Assembly (NCBI RefSeq): GCF_000189635.1
Contig: NW_002476405.1
Location: forward strand, 1 to 64,000
Source: Tetrahymena thermophila SB210
Taxonomy: Eukaryota > Ciliophora > Oligohymenophorea > Hymenostomatida > Tetrahymenidae
DNA: 64,000 bases
Direction of reading: 5' to 3'
The notes below the pieces were generated by a model. It worked only from the letters and a program-made list of their open reading frames with translations, was not told the DNA's origin and ran no database searches. This document shows, one piece after another, positions 13,701-28,700 of this stretch (position 1 is its first letter; each line of letters begins with the position of its first letter). The position numbers and the translations under genes were made by a program.

Positions 13701-16700
13701 TAATTAATACTTGCAGAGAAGGGAGTTCTTTACTCTAAAAGCTAAGACAATTTTACATTCAAGAAATTGCAACTCCAAAAAGTAAATTATTTTTTAATCA
13801 ATAAATACAAATATTGATATTATAGATGAGTACTTACTGTACATTTATCTTTCTTTGGTTACAATTTTCCATGTATTATTTGAATTTATAAAACGGATAA
13901 AATAAATTTTGGAAATTACAAATAAATTTTTGGAGTAAGTAATAAATTAGATTACTAATATATAAAAATATTATTTAGGTAATGCTAAATAAAGTGGAAA
14001 CAAATTTGAATTTGGAGACACTGATTTTCTTCAGCTAATTTCTCAGGTCGAGGAATCAATTAAGAAATTCGAAGAGTATGTTCCAGTGACTGTAATTTTA
14101 ATTGATAAGTTGTTTACTTAGGAATACCAAGATTTGTTCTTAAAGCACTTAAATTTAAAAATAAAATACGAAAAGCTTACAATAAACAAGCTGAGAGAAT
14201 TAAATGTAAAGGAGCACATTTAGTTTATTTACTAGCTTTTTAACTAGGCCAAACATGAAAATTAAATAAAGGAAGATATTCTTAAAATTTAAAATATCAT
14301 CATAAAAGAAATCATCCCAATTTGTGGTGTTAGCAAGATTCCAGATTTCCCAACTAACTATATTTAGAATGGCAAGAATATAATTAAAAAACTTAATGAC
14401 ATATAATTTAGCTGCAATAAAATAATCAAAGATACCCATTTAGTAGCTTCCAAAATTGATTTTTCCTATCTTTTTGTTAAAAACATAGAGACCCTCATTC
14501 AATCATTCATAGAATTACTTTAAACTCAAGAAATTATGGTAAAAGTTTGCTCATTTTTTGGTTCTTCCTTTGACTTCATTTGCCCCTCTTCATTAAACAT
14601 ATGCAAACAATACGAAACATTCAAAGAAGATTACAAGTAAAATACATTTTTTGTTAAAAATTAAATAAAAAATAAATAAATAAATAAATAAATAATAATA
14701 GAAATAAATTATAGAATGTAAAGATGCACTTCCAAAGAGTAACTGCAGATGATGAACATGTATTTTTTATTCAGCTAAAAGTAAATCCTTAATCTAAATG
14801 AATATTTTCTAATTATAATAGGAGCTGGTAATTTCATAACAAAAGCTAGAATAAATAATACAACTCAAAGAGCTAGGAAACAATCTCCTTTTGTTTCAGA
14901 ATCAGTTTATCAGCTAAGTCAGAACTAAAAGCCCTAAATTTTATATGCTCTCAGACAACTAAATTATTCAAATTTTACAATCCACTCATAACACAGAATT
15001 AATTCAATATGTAATTTTTGTTTTTGCTTCTCTAAAAATATTTTTAATTAAGTCCTTTTAACGTTTGTTTTAATCCAATTTAAAAATAAATATTTATTTA
15101 AAAATTTTTGAATAATTTCTTCTTACAATTAAGAATTTTAAATTTAAATAAAAATTTGATATGACAAAATAATATCTTCTTTTTGATATTTTTTTCAACA
15201 AATTCTAATGTTTATTCTATATTATTCTCTAAAACACTTAAAATCATAAAGCTTAGCTGTTCGTTTATTTGTATAATTTTATTTATAATTACTTGCATGA
15301 AATCAAATAATTTTAATGAAAATAGATTTTTAATTTGCTTTTAATTTATAAAAATTTACTTAAAAATATTTTTTAGATAGTTAAACATTGCTTTCATGGT
15401 ATTAAGCAGATAGAGATTGAAGATTTCGATAATAGATTAATAGTTAACTAATACAAGAATTTCAATGATGAAGATTTCCATCCAAGCGATTATATATAAA
15501 TACCTAAATATAATAGACCAAGTAATTAAAAGTGTGACCAATAAATTATAAACCAGATGAATGAGTAAAAACTTAATCCTGTTATGAAATTATTGATTAT
15601 GCTTGAGGAATTCTCAACAACAACAGTCCAAAAGAATATTTACTAAAATATGTAGGCTGTTTTTAATTTGAATTATGATTTTGTAGGATTGATTAAGCTT
15701 TATTTAAAAAAATAAATAACTTATTAATCTATCCAGCTATTGTTAGATTTGTGCTTTTACCATGATCTTACTGTTATAATATCACTAGTTTAAGATTCAT
15801 CTGGTTAAAAAGAATAGCAAAATTAATCAAATACTTTGAAAAGTTAGTTTATACTTTAGCAATCTTAATCATAATAACCAATAGACTATTTAGACGTGAT
15901 GAAATCTCATATCAAATAAAATTTATAAATCTTTATTGATTTCATAAAAGAGAGAAAAGAAATGAGCCAATACATCCCAAAAAATCTTAGAATCATTTAA
16001 CAGAAAATTATTTTGCAGGTTCTAAATCAGATAGAAATACTATACTAGATGAAGAAATAAAAAATAACCTCCTTAAACTGCTTCGAATACCTTGCTCATC
16101 CAAAAATTTCTTTGGAATGCAGTCTTTCTATGGAAGATTAGATGCTTAATATTGAAAATAGGCATGATAAATTTAAAATAAAGCAAATAAAACAAGTAAC
16201 AAAGGAAGGAATTGTTTTAGATCAAAGTGATATAAGTAAGAAATAAAATTATAAATTTCCTAAAATAAGCCAGAAATCAGATTTTTTAGATGCGATTATC
16301 AACAATAATAAAACAAATAAAAAAATTAGCATAATTTTGTTAGCTATGAACTATAAGATAGAATATTGCTATTAACTCTAAAGAAATGATTAGCTTTTCA
16401 TCTAAACATTAACTTCTCAAAAGATAGTCTTTGCCTCTCTCTAAGCTATTTACACTCTTTATTCCCCTCTCATTCGCTCTCAACCAAGCTCTGGAAAAGT
16501 AAGTTTATTTCAAAAAAATTATTTTAAATTTAAACAAATTCACACAAATTATACCCAAATATATTTCTTGAAACTTACAAAAATCTAAACCTAAATATCA
16601 AACTTACTGTTTAAAAAGGAAAATAAAAAAAAAATTTATATTCAAGTAAATTTTTAAATTCTTTAAATCCTTTTTTAGTTAGACTCAAAGAAATAAATTC

Positions 16701-19700
16701 TAAAAAAATTTTTGAAATTAACTTTATTCATAAAAGTAGTTGCTTATTGGAAATTCTTCAAAATACAAATAACTGATAAGTAAGTATTCGTATCTCAAAA
16801 AGAGTATTAATATTTTAAATAAAAAACTATTTAATGTAGAAATATGAATGAAATAAAATATAAAAAATTTTAGAAAAAATAAATAAATAAATAATTATTT
16901 TAAATAATAAATTTAAAAATAAAAGGAAACACTCATTAAATAGTTTGCGAATAAAATTGGTAAACAAATGTACAATTTTTAAATTGAGTAAGACTATCCT
17001 ATAAAGTAAATTTATAATATAATTGCAGGGGCTGTTTAAGGAGGATTTCTTCTTTGCTTCTGTAATATTGATTTAACTCCTTTGAATTAGTTGTCAATCA
17101 TTTCTTCTTTAGTGTTTCTTGTCAGGAAGGCCTTAATTGAAAGATAAAATACTGTAAAATAAATTAATAAACTTTTTACTTTTTCTTAATTTGTTTGTAT
17201 TTAAAAATATAAAAAAGATAAATTTTGAAAATGGAATAGAAATAACCCATATGAATTAGCTACCAATAATCAGTAGCTTTAACATTTCAAACGATGAAAA
17301 AGGAATTAAATTTAATGAAATCCCTAACTCAGTTCTCGAGTCTTTTAGGATAGTGAATTTCGTTCAGTAAGATATTATAGTAATTATCAAAGACTACTTT
17401 TATTTGATGAATTTCAACAAACCTTAAGAATTAGCAGTTAAATTTAATTACTTCATGATCACTTTTTGTGAGTCTTTCTTTACTAATTTTTAGACAGACT
17501 TTAAATCAAGGTTATTAATTAATAAACTATCCAAAATATTTTAAATATTACTTATATTATAATTAGCAACATGCTTGACTAAAATATTGTGAAAATGATA
17601 AATTACAATAGTTACATTAAAATTTGCTAAAAGGCTCTCGATATCATAGATTAAAGAGATAGTTGTGATGAAGAAAATCTAACTCCAATTGGTAATATTT
17701 TTGTCAATAAACCTTTATAAATGTAATTTAATTCAATTATGTAGATGCTTTGAAAGCTTCGCTTGATATATTTTTTGGAGGGATACTATCTTTGTAGATG
17801 TTTGAAATTTATCAAGAGTTGTTTCCTAGATTCTTTACTGAGAAGAGTTCTTTGTTAGTTGTTGACATTGTTGAAGATAAAGATATTATAGATCCAATAA
17901 AAGAATACTTTTTATCGAAACAAATGGATTTGCATGAAAGTTTTATATCTATAGCAACTAATTTTATACATCTCATTAATTAAAAAAATAACATTATCAT
18001 TGGAGGTAATATGAAATATTTTAAATTAACATCAAAATAAATTATTTTTTATTTAATAAAGGAAAATGTGGAAGTGGTAAAACTAAATTCTTGTAGATAG
18101 TTTCATTTGTTTAACAAAGAATAATTCAAGAAGAGTTCTCAGTGAATATGATTCCAATCGATAACTTAAGCAAATAATAATTTGAATTAATAATTAAGAA
18201 TATTTGCTATTCCAGTATGATTAATTAAAAGTATATATTGGATGAACTTCGTGATTTTGCATTCACTAGAGAAGAATTCAATTCATGGGTTTCAAATACA
18301 CTTAATCACTCTAACAATGAAAAGGCAAAACAAAAATGCTTACCAACTTCTAAGGATTGGATCGTTTTTGATTGTGGAAGTTTTACCTAAACAGATCTAC
18401 AAATAGCTTATTTAGAACCGCTCTTAAAAAGTATTGAGTCTAAAATGTAAATTTTTATTTTTATTTTAATTTTAATTTTAACAGAGGGTCAGTCGGTCTA
18501 TTTTTAAACTATTAAATTTTTTACTTTTTAAATATTATTTACAAATACTCACTTAAAAATTCTCATATCCTAAATTAACCCTCCCTCTTCTTAAATATTA
18601 ATGGCAAATAAATAATTTTAAAAATCAAAAGATTTAGCTTTATAGAAGGAGAAAAGTATAATTTATCAAATGAAATGTAGTGCATAGTTGAAATAGATGA
18701 TTTAAGCAGAATTTCTCCAAGATTTTTAAGCACTTTTAGTTTAATTTACTTGTATGAGCCAATTACTCCTTGTAAAGATGAGTTTTAGACATGGTTAAAA
18801 AACTTAGTCGCTATTCAACCTAAATTCAATGCTTACTAAAAATATTTAAATCTATGCTATTCAAATATATTTGAGGATGTTCTTGGAATGCTTACTGTCC
18901 AAAATGGAGTTTCTGTTGTTGGAATACCAAATATAAACAAATATTTTATATTTTCTTTCTTGAGTTTAGTAGAGTCTTTACTTAATGAAACTAGAAAAAG
19001 AGAAATAGCTCTTGGATTGTTTGATAACTCTGAATTAACTAAGTATGAGCTTTGCAACATTTAAGATCCTGAAGAGTTAAGAAGACTCTCAAATTCTCAT
19101 TCAGAAGTGGAAAATTACGAGTGCATAATAGAACCTAACAATATTATCAATGATGAAAGGTAAATAAATATTTCAATTCTATCAAACTATTTTTACTAAA
19201 GTTATTCAGTAAATAACAAATTAAATTTCATACTTATTTTACAGATTTTATTTATTTTATTAAGTATTTTAAAAATAAATATAAAAAATTTATTTGTTTG
19301 AAAAAAATTTAATTTTTGAAAATAATAATCGATTTAAAATAAATATTTATTTTTTAAAAGGAAAAAAATGTAAGTTGAAGCTATATTTATATTAAGCATT
19401 TGCTTGACACTTGAAAGTATTATTTAAGAGGACAGAAAATAATTGATTAGTGAGAAAATAATCAAGTCTATTAAAAATTATAGAAAATTACAGCAATTTA
19501 AAATATATAAAAGAGACAGATTCGCTTTTGGGTTAGTGGAAACAGCAGAAATAAAAAACTATTAAACTACCTTGTTTGATTATTACTTTGATTTAATTAA
19601 TTTGAAATGGGTTAAATGGTAACAAGCTAAAGTAAAATAAATTCTTATCAATTTTATTTAATAAAATTTTATAATATATTAATTTTTTAGCCTACCTTTT

Positions 19701-22700
19701 ACAGTTAAGTTCTACAAAATTCATTTAAATCAAATATAATTCACCCAAGGGAAATATGTAGACTCAATCCTGAAGCATAGAATATGGAATAATTAAAAAT
19801 CTACATACAAAATGAGTTAGAGTCTACATTAAGTTAACCATTTAACAACAAATTCTTAGAACTTTAATGCTAAAAAAAAAATTTGTTTACTATTTTAACT
19901 CTTTTAAATTACAACCAAGTAAATAATTTTATTCAAAATATTAAAAAAACATTTGCATAAATTTAAATAATTTAAAAGAAAATTTTACTTGCATCTTCTT
20001 CATACAAAGGAAAGACAACAATTTTAAATAAATTGTATGAGGATTCTATTAGAAGGAGTGATAACAATATTATTAAAATAAGTGTAAATGAGAATCTATC
20101 TGTTTAAAAATTCTAGTACTCTATTGAAAAGAAAATCCCCTTTAAATATTAAAATAACTAGAGCGATTATCCACCATAAGTAATTTTATATTTTTAATTC
20201 AATAAATATTGTTAATACTAAATAAAAAAATAGAATATTATTTTTATTGATGATCTTAATTTATCAGAAAAATATCCAAATATTTTAAACCCTATTAGTA
20301 GTCTAAAATGTCTACTCGACAGCTAAGGTTGGTACAGCTAAGAAATAAATAAATTTGTTACTTTCTAATCACACTCTATAATTTCCTCCTATCATTTTCC
20401 TAAATCATTTGAAAATACAATCACTCAAAAACCCTCTTATATTATGTAGAAATGCTATTTTCTCTAGTTAGAAGACTTCTCATTATAAGATATTCAAACT
20501 ATTGCAAATGTAATCAATTATATCTATTAAAAGTATTTCTAATAAGATGAACAAAAAATTTAAAATTTAGCCTATTAACTAAACAATTATAAAAATTTTA
20601 CAAAACAATATTTTAAAATACATAATTTCCCTTAAAAATATAAAAAAATTAGAGGAATTTTATACAATTTAATATTTTAAATAAAATTAACTCTATAATT
20701 TAAAAGTTTTTTAATAATTATATCGCTTAAATTAAAAAATATTTCTCATTAAGATATTTATTTATTTTAAAATTTTTGTTACTAATCACAATAAACAAAT
20801 TCAATATCATCATTTTATACTAAAAAGATAAAATTTTGTTAAAAATACTTTATAGCACAAAAAATTAAATTTTAGTTTATCAAAGGAAAAATTTATAATT
20901 TAATTTGTCAGTTTAGATTTAATATAAGATTTAAATTTTTTATAAACAAGTAAATAAATAATTTATAATAAAAATAAATAGGTTAAGGTGAAAAATATAA
21001 TGTAAAATGTTAAAATAGATAGCTAATCAATGTAGGAAAACCTAAAGTATGGTTTAGAGTGTTTTATTTTGTAGCTTTTTAAGAATTCAGATCAAATTTA
21101 CTAAATAAAACAGAGATACGGTGTTAACTTAACAATAAATCATTTTATGCAAGCTATTGAGCAAAATAATGCTTGCTATTTTGAGTAAAATAATCAGGGA
21201 AATATGAAACAGTTTATGGCTTCTATAATTTACACTTTTAATTCAATATGTTGTGATAATTTTGAATCTAATTCTAATTAGCTGGATAAAGCAATATAAT
21301 ACTACTCTAAACACTATGATTATGTAATGGATAAAAAAATAGACTATAAACCTAGCTCAATTAAATCATTCTACTCTAGAACTTCGTATAATTTCTAAAT
21401 CGGTGGAACTGATAAATCTTACTCTGATATTTAGTCGTAGGTGGATTAACCAAAAGAATTTAGTTAATTCAGTCTTCATGAAATCGAAGAAGATGTTTCA
21501 GATGATGAAAAAAAAAATTCACCAAATAGCCAAGAACTAAAACTGATAAAACCAATTCTAACGTTAAATTCTAGCAAAAGAGGATCTGTTAAGATTTAGT
21601 AGTAGAAAAACTTACTAAGAAAACCTAGATTTTCATATAATTTTGAGCAAACAAAAACAAAATTATTTTAATTAGCAACAAGTCCTAAGTATATTTTTTA
21701 TTTAATTATAAATTTTTCTCAAATTAATTCAATATAATAGGAACTCTATTAAAAATAAAAATGATATCACTAATCACTTAAATTTATTTGCACAAGAATT
21801 AAAGTCAAACTAAAAACCAAAGATTTAGAATCAGTTTGTTATTGAAGATACTTTTATATTTGATTTCTTTAACTTGCCTGAAAATCTTATTTAGTTTTTT
21901 ATTGGTTTGCCATTCCAAATGTTTTCATAAAATGACGCTATATAAAATTTAATGAAAAACAGGTAAAGTTTATTCCTCTTTTTAAGTTAGCTTAAAATTT
22001 TTCCCTCTTCGAATATTTCATCAAAGAGGATATTTTTTTATATTTCTTTTATTAAATTGAATGGAAGGGATTGAATTTATTTTTTAATTGAAAAGATATA
22101 ATCTAGGGTTAGTTGATAAGAAACTTATTGATAAGGATGATTTTTAATATGAAGAAATGCAAACTTATGATTAAAATTCATTTGTTAGGGTTTCAAGCAA
22201 AAATTATAAATAAGTAGAGAAAAGCATTTACTTGGATTTGATCAGTAAAAGCAATTTAAAAGAGAGATTAAGATTAATTTTAAGTATGACCTCTAGCACT
22301 TTAGTGATGAGAATGCTCTAACTAATGTATAGTTTTAGTCTTTGTAAGCAAATGAACAAAGATGAGAAATTTTGGAATATTTTAGTCAAACATTATCACG
22401 ATGAAGATGAAATAAAAATAGTTGTAGATTCAATTATATAAATTCAAGGAGACTCTGTTATTGAAATTTCTTCATTATTAGAGACTTAGTAACTAGTTAA
22501 CTAAATTATTCCTTAGCATTTTAAGAATAAATAAAAGAATACAGTTTATATCCACATAAAGTAGTTCAATAACCAATAAGAACTCATCAAAATATTTGAA
22601 TTCTTCATGATGCTATTTAGTAGTAGTTAATACCATTAATTATTTGATGATAAAGTATTTGAAAATATGTTGATTTCTTTTTCATGCTTCCAAACAAATT

Positions 22701-25700
22701 TAGAACTGATTCATCAAAAAATTCAAAACTAAATTAAAACTTAATTTAAGCTAATTTATATTTTAAAAATAAATTCCTTCTAGTCATAAAAAATTCTTCA
22801 GAACTCATTTTTCTAAAATTTTTTGACAATAAGCCTAGCAAAAGATTCTTTCTAAAGTAAATATATCAACGCTGTTGATGAGTCCACAGTTTACGATAAA
22901 ATTAATGAATATTCTCCTTACAGTCTAAATTATCTTGATTAAAGTAAAATAAAAATGACTAAACAAGCATATGAAATATACAATTCACTGTATAGACATG
23001 AAGTTTTTACAAGCCAATCTAGCATCTATGTTGAAAACTAATACAATACTTGCTAAAATAAGGTTTTTATACTATTTACTTAGTTGAAAATCATATTCAC
23101 TAAAATTATAGAAAACTTTAAGAAACAAGACGGGCAATACAAGTAAATTTGCTGTTATTTTTGATTAAAATTAAATTTATTCATTAAAATAGAGAAATAA
23201 ATGAAGCTATGAATAAGCAGGAAAAGTTTTTAGAAAAGCAGTTAGAGGCACGTCTAGAGCAGCAAAAACAAACAATAGCCTAAATTACAGATTCTAAATA
23301 ATAGCTTGAGTAAGCACAAATAAAAATTGCAGAAACTAATTCCAAAATATCTTAACTTGCTGAATAAAAGATTTTAGTTTTAAATTTGATTAAAAATTTT
23401 AAGTAAAGTTTAGAAATTGATTTACTCAGGGCTAAACTTTAAATCTCTGTATAAAATATAAGTAAGTAGTTTTTTCATTTCATTTTCATTGATTTTTTGT
23501 AATTAAAATTAATTAATTAATTATTTTAAACCCCCTTTTCAAGTAGAAATTTATTCAAAATAAAATTTGAATGATTGATTTAAATCAGAATATTTGAATT
23601 AAAAATAAACAAACAAATAAATAAATAAATAGATTCAATTAGAGAAGAGAGTATTTGGTAAGAGATTTGGTAGCATTTAGTTAAACATGAGAATGAGGAC
23701 AGCTTTTATTTTATTCTTTTCTTGATAATTATTAGCGATGATGATTTTTTTGCTGATAGATATATAAAATTCAACCAAGAGGAAAAGCAAAAAATAATCT
23801 TAGATATTTACATAAAGAAAGTAAATGTAAAGCAGATTAAGTAAACTTTAATAAAATCTTACAACATGTTTGTAGAAAACACAAATTTTAACTTTGATAA
23901 ATCAATTGAATTTGAAAAACTCAAGCTTATCTCTTAAATACATTAGTTTATATAAAATCCTACAAATGATTAAAGCTAAAGCAATGACTAAGAATATTAT
24001 TTTGAACATGAAGAAAAATTTTAATATATTAAATAATTCATGTTACAAATGATGATATTATCTAAACTGGAGGAAGATAAAATTTTGTAAGTAAAATAGT
24101 AAAATTCCAAATTAGAATAGATTAACTAGAGCATTCTTATTCTAAATGAAGAATTAAATAAAATTAAAGAATAAATCAACAATATCAATTTATTTATTTA
24201 GAGCAAGCAAAATTTCTTTTAACAAGAAGAGAAGTAGTTAAATGATTTTCAAATATTTTAGTAAAAAATATTAGCAAGATTCACTGAAATCAGATAAAAA
24301 GTCCTTAAGTCAATTAAAATGAAGTAACTTTTGTTATCAATTGGTAAAAAGCCATTAAATTTAACAAATTAGCAATTTAATAAATTAAATATATTTTCTT
24401 ATTTTATTTTTCAAAAACTATATTTCTTCAATATAATCAATCTATTTTAAATTTTTTGCTCTTTAAATTCCGTATTACCTTCAATTTTTAATTTTGCCTA
24501 TTGAGAGAAGGTATAGAAAAATATGAAAATTAGATTAAAAATGAAGGATTAAATTAGAATTTTAATTTTAATTAATTAAATATTTTAAGTGTTTAAAATA
24601 TATAAATTGGTTGCTGCTATTAAAATAAATACTAAATTTATATTAAATAAAATTTATAGATGATCAAGTGTTTAACTAATAAGTGATGGTTGTTGCAATG
24701 TATTTGGCTTTTTTCAGTGGCTTAGAAGAGAAGTTCAGGTTTAAAGGACTTGATTTGCTTAGTTTTCTTGATGAAAACATCATTTTCTTTGCTAAAAGAT
24801 TAGTTATTTATACAATCTAAGGCTAGAAGTTTTATTATGATATGATTTCTCAACAAAATTACTCTGTTTCAAATTCTGTCATTTACTAAATTGCATGGAT
24901 TGAGTTTATTATTAAGTATTAGTAATAAATGCCTTTTATCATTGTTAAAGACTACTCAGGAGTAATAGAAGAATATTTTATTAAGAAGAATCGTGAAGCT
25001 GATTCTGCAGAAGACTAAGAACTAAAAAATATTATTCACTTTATTTATTTCAAAGATGATTTCCAAACTGCAGAGGAATCTATTCAAAAAATATTTTAAA
25101 GAAATAAAACCTAGAAAAAAGATGCTTCTCAAATTCTTAAGAAACAATAATCTCAATAATATTCTAACACTTAACTTTAAAATATTTTGATCCTTGTAAA
25201 TCCCCAAGACTCTTTTCTAGAAAAATACAAAAACCTTATCAACAAAAAATACTGCGATGTCTTTATAGACTCTTTAACTTAAAATATTTCCAATAATCAA
25301 AATTCAAATTAAAACTAAAAATAACAAAATGAAGCTATCTTTTGTTTAATTATTCTTTACACAGACTAAGTTTATTTTTAGTCTAATCTTGTTCAGCAAA
25401 TATCTGAAAAATGTATTGTTATTGACTGTTAAATTAAATAAGAATTTAGTTGGAGATATTTGCAAAAAGATATTATAATAAATGAAATATACTATTAAGA
25501 AAAGCTTAAGCTCATTAAAAGGGAATAGATCTTAGAAAATTAAAGACAATCTTAAGTAAATTTAAATATTAAACATTTTTTATTAAAAGATAAAATTAAT
25601 TTTTTAATTTTAAAGAAAAAACTATTTTTTGAAATTTAATTTATATTTTTATTTTTTGAAAGGATGCGAAATAAATTGATAAGGTGAAAAGCGCTATAAT

Positions 25701-28700
25701 CCATCTAAGCTAAGAAAACTGTGGACTTTTAAATAGCTTAAACTTAGATGAATATGTTGTTAATTTGAAGAGTCTGGTTAAAAAAACATAGAAATAATTG
25801 TTTTTTAAATTGAAGATTTTGGATCAAACGTATTATCCTCATGAAAGTTATGAAATAAGGGCAAATTGTGTTGGATAAACGGTTAAAAGAAAGATTTAAA
25901 CATAAGAAAATTCAAAGGATGATCTTATCTCATTAAGAGATAATAATTTTAAGAGCAGTTAGAGTATAAAGTCTCATTCTTAAAGATCTTAGAAAGATAA
26001 TGGTGCTTTTAAATAAGCTGGCAGCAGCTTGATGGCAAGAATTCATTAAAAATCTCAACAAAATATAAAAAGAGTAGAAGCTAAGCAAAACAATAATACA
26101 AGCTTTACCGAATATGAGAGCCACTCTGATATAGAAATTAATAATTAAGGATACAACTTCAGTTAATTTTAAACAAGCAAGAAGCAACACAATGTTTCTG
26201 AGCTAATTAGATACTGCTATTTAGTTAAAGATCTAGAGTATTTTAGCTAGTAGCTCAATGATCTTGTTGGATTTATTTATGTAATCAAGCAAACTATTGA
26301 TTCCCTTTAAGGAATTATTGGAAATGTTTATGGATTTTCAGATAGCTATTTTACTCTGATTAATAAGCAAGTTTGTTAGAATCTTAGAAGAAACTATATA
26401 AGCTTTACAACTGAAAAAATACATGATTTCAAGAAACAGTATGCTCATTTCTTTTATTAAACCATCATCTGCTCACTAAGAGAAGATCATAGAGATTTAT
26501 TTAATTTTTATTTAGGTAAAATTTATTTAAAAATAATTTAATATATAAACCGTAGGTACCCTTCTATAAGGAGGGTTCAAAAATAACTAATTTCTAAATT
26601 TTACTCATCTTATTATTATAAAATTTAGAGTAAAATTAATTGGCTTAATATCATAAAAATTAAATATTTTAATTACAGGATTAGCAATATTTAAATAAAT
26701 AATTTAGATTTATAAATAAAATATTAATTTTTATTTTTTTATATTTTCAAAAAGTTAAATTTTATTAATTACTTTTTTAACTAAATAGGATTAAATTATT
26801 TGAAAGCCTCTGAATAAGTAAATGATATATTACTTAAATTACTTTTTGAAGATGGGGAGACTCAAGACTAAGATACAAATTTAGAGTTCTATGATAAGAA
26901 AATAATAAATAAATACTAAACAACTGAAAGTAAGTTTAACTCCTATTTTGGAATTAAATGTAAACTTTAAATACCTAAATACATGAACAATTTATCTGCT
27001 TTTATAGAAATTCCTTTCAATTTACCAACCTTAAAGTATTGGACATATCGTACACCAAGAGATAATGATAAGTTTGATATAACTGAGAAAAACTTAAAAT
27101 CGTTGAGGAAGTAAAAATCGGAAGGTGAATTATCTATTGTTTAAGAAAATGAAGAACAAGCCTATTTAAATTAACTTTCTGAAAAGGGGATTCTAGACAT
27201 TCCAAAAAAATATCAAACTTCAAAATAAATTAAGGTTAATACAAACAACATCAATAAATCTGCTAAAAATGCTAAAAGTTTAATATAAATTTAAGAAGGT
27301 AACACACCAGTAATTGCTTAGCCTAAGTTGCATAAGATAAAAGACGATTTAATAAAAATATAATATCCGAGCCAAAAAAGTATATTTTCAAAAGTAATAG
27401 ACTAAAGTAAGGAGCACAAAGAAGAAGAATAAGAAGAAGAAGAAAAAGAGTTAAATCAATCTTCTTCATTATCATCATCAACACCATATTCTTCTTCTTC
27501 TTAAAATTCATAAAAGGTGAAAAAGTAATAAAAATTATCTGGTGAAGATTAGGACTCATTTTCTTCTTAGTCATCTCTTTCATCATCTCTATCATTAGAG
27601 GATTCTAATTCTCCCTCATCTGCTTCTTCTATTTCATCTAAGGAATCATCTTCTTAAGTCTCTTCTGGTAAATCTTCACCTAGTTCATAAAAATCCTCTA
27701 GCTAAAATCTAGTTGAAGACTCTTATGAAGAAATGTCATAAGAGGATAGTAAAAAAAATAATAAAAACAAAAAAGAAAAAGGCCATTCTCACAATAAAAT
27801 TAAATAAAAACTTGTTGGAAATAAAACAAAGTTATCAATATTTTGTATGAATTCAAGTTAACACATACCATATAACTAAGATGATAGCAGATATGATATT
27901 TAAAACACAGAATTTAAGCTTATAGAATCGATTAAGAAGCAGTAGCAAAAAGATAATGAAAATAATACAAACATTTCAATAGAAGATGATTTAAAAGAAA
28001 AGCAAGATGATTTAAATCAATTAAGTAAAAAGAAATAAAAAGATTATCTAAATGAGATGTTCAAAGTTAAAAAGAAAATAAGATTAGTTATCTAAGTAAA
28101 AACCGTGGATGACGAAGTTAACTCAGCATCTTTACTTAAGGAACAAAATAAATCAAATATTTCAATAGATTAGCAAGTCAAGCATAAAAAGAATAGAAAC
28201 TCTAAAAATCTAATGATTGAATAGCTCATTAAATTTTACAAAGATTCCTCCGTACAATTTGATACACCACTTGTAATTATTTTTTTAACCTATTCGAATC
28301 AGTATATTCCATCCACTTCAAAGCCATCTATTTATTTTTTAACTTTTATTCATTTAATTTAAATTACTTCTATTTTACTATTAAAAATATTTTAGAAAGC
28401 AAATTGGAAATTTTATTAAATTTTTAACAACTATAATTTTAAATTTAAATTAATTGATTTATATTATCTGAGCATGTAATTTAACAAAATTTTTAAAATC
28501 TCTAACTCTTTTCAATAATTTTATTTTTAAAATATTGAAAAATTAGTTTAAATGAAATTTCATTTAATAGATCATTCTTTCAAATCGCATTTATTGAAAT
28601 CATAAAATATATTTTTAGAATTTACTAATAAAAATCAAATAATTTTTTTAAAGTGGTAGTTGTTTAAATATTTAATTGCAATAAACATGATATTTTTCTG

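Noticed and set aside
17798..17983. 61-residue standard-code ORF as a separate gene
   Set aside because: It is an in-frame piece of the dynein AAA2 region, upstream of the P-loop exon.
27323..27595. 90-residue minus-strand ORF rich in Met, Leu and Lys
   Set aside because: It is the antisense of the Ser/Glu-rich dynein insertion, where the plus strand has a long TGA-free exon with consistent splice phase.
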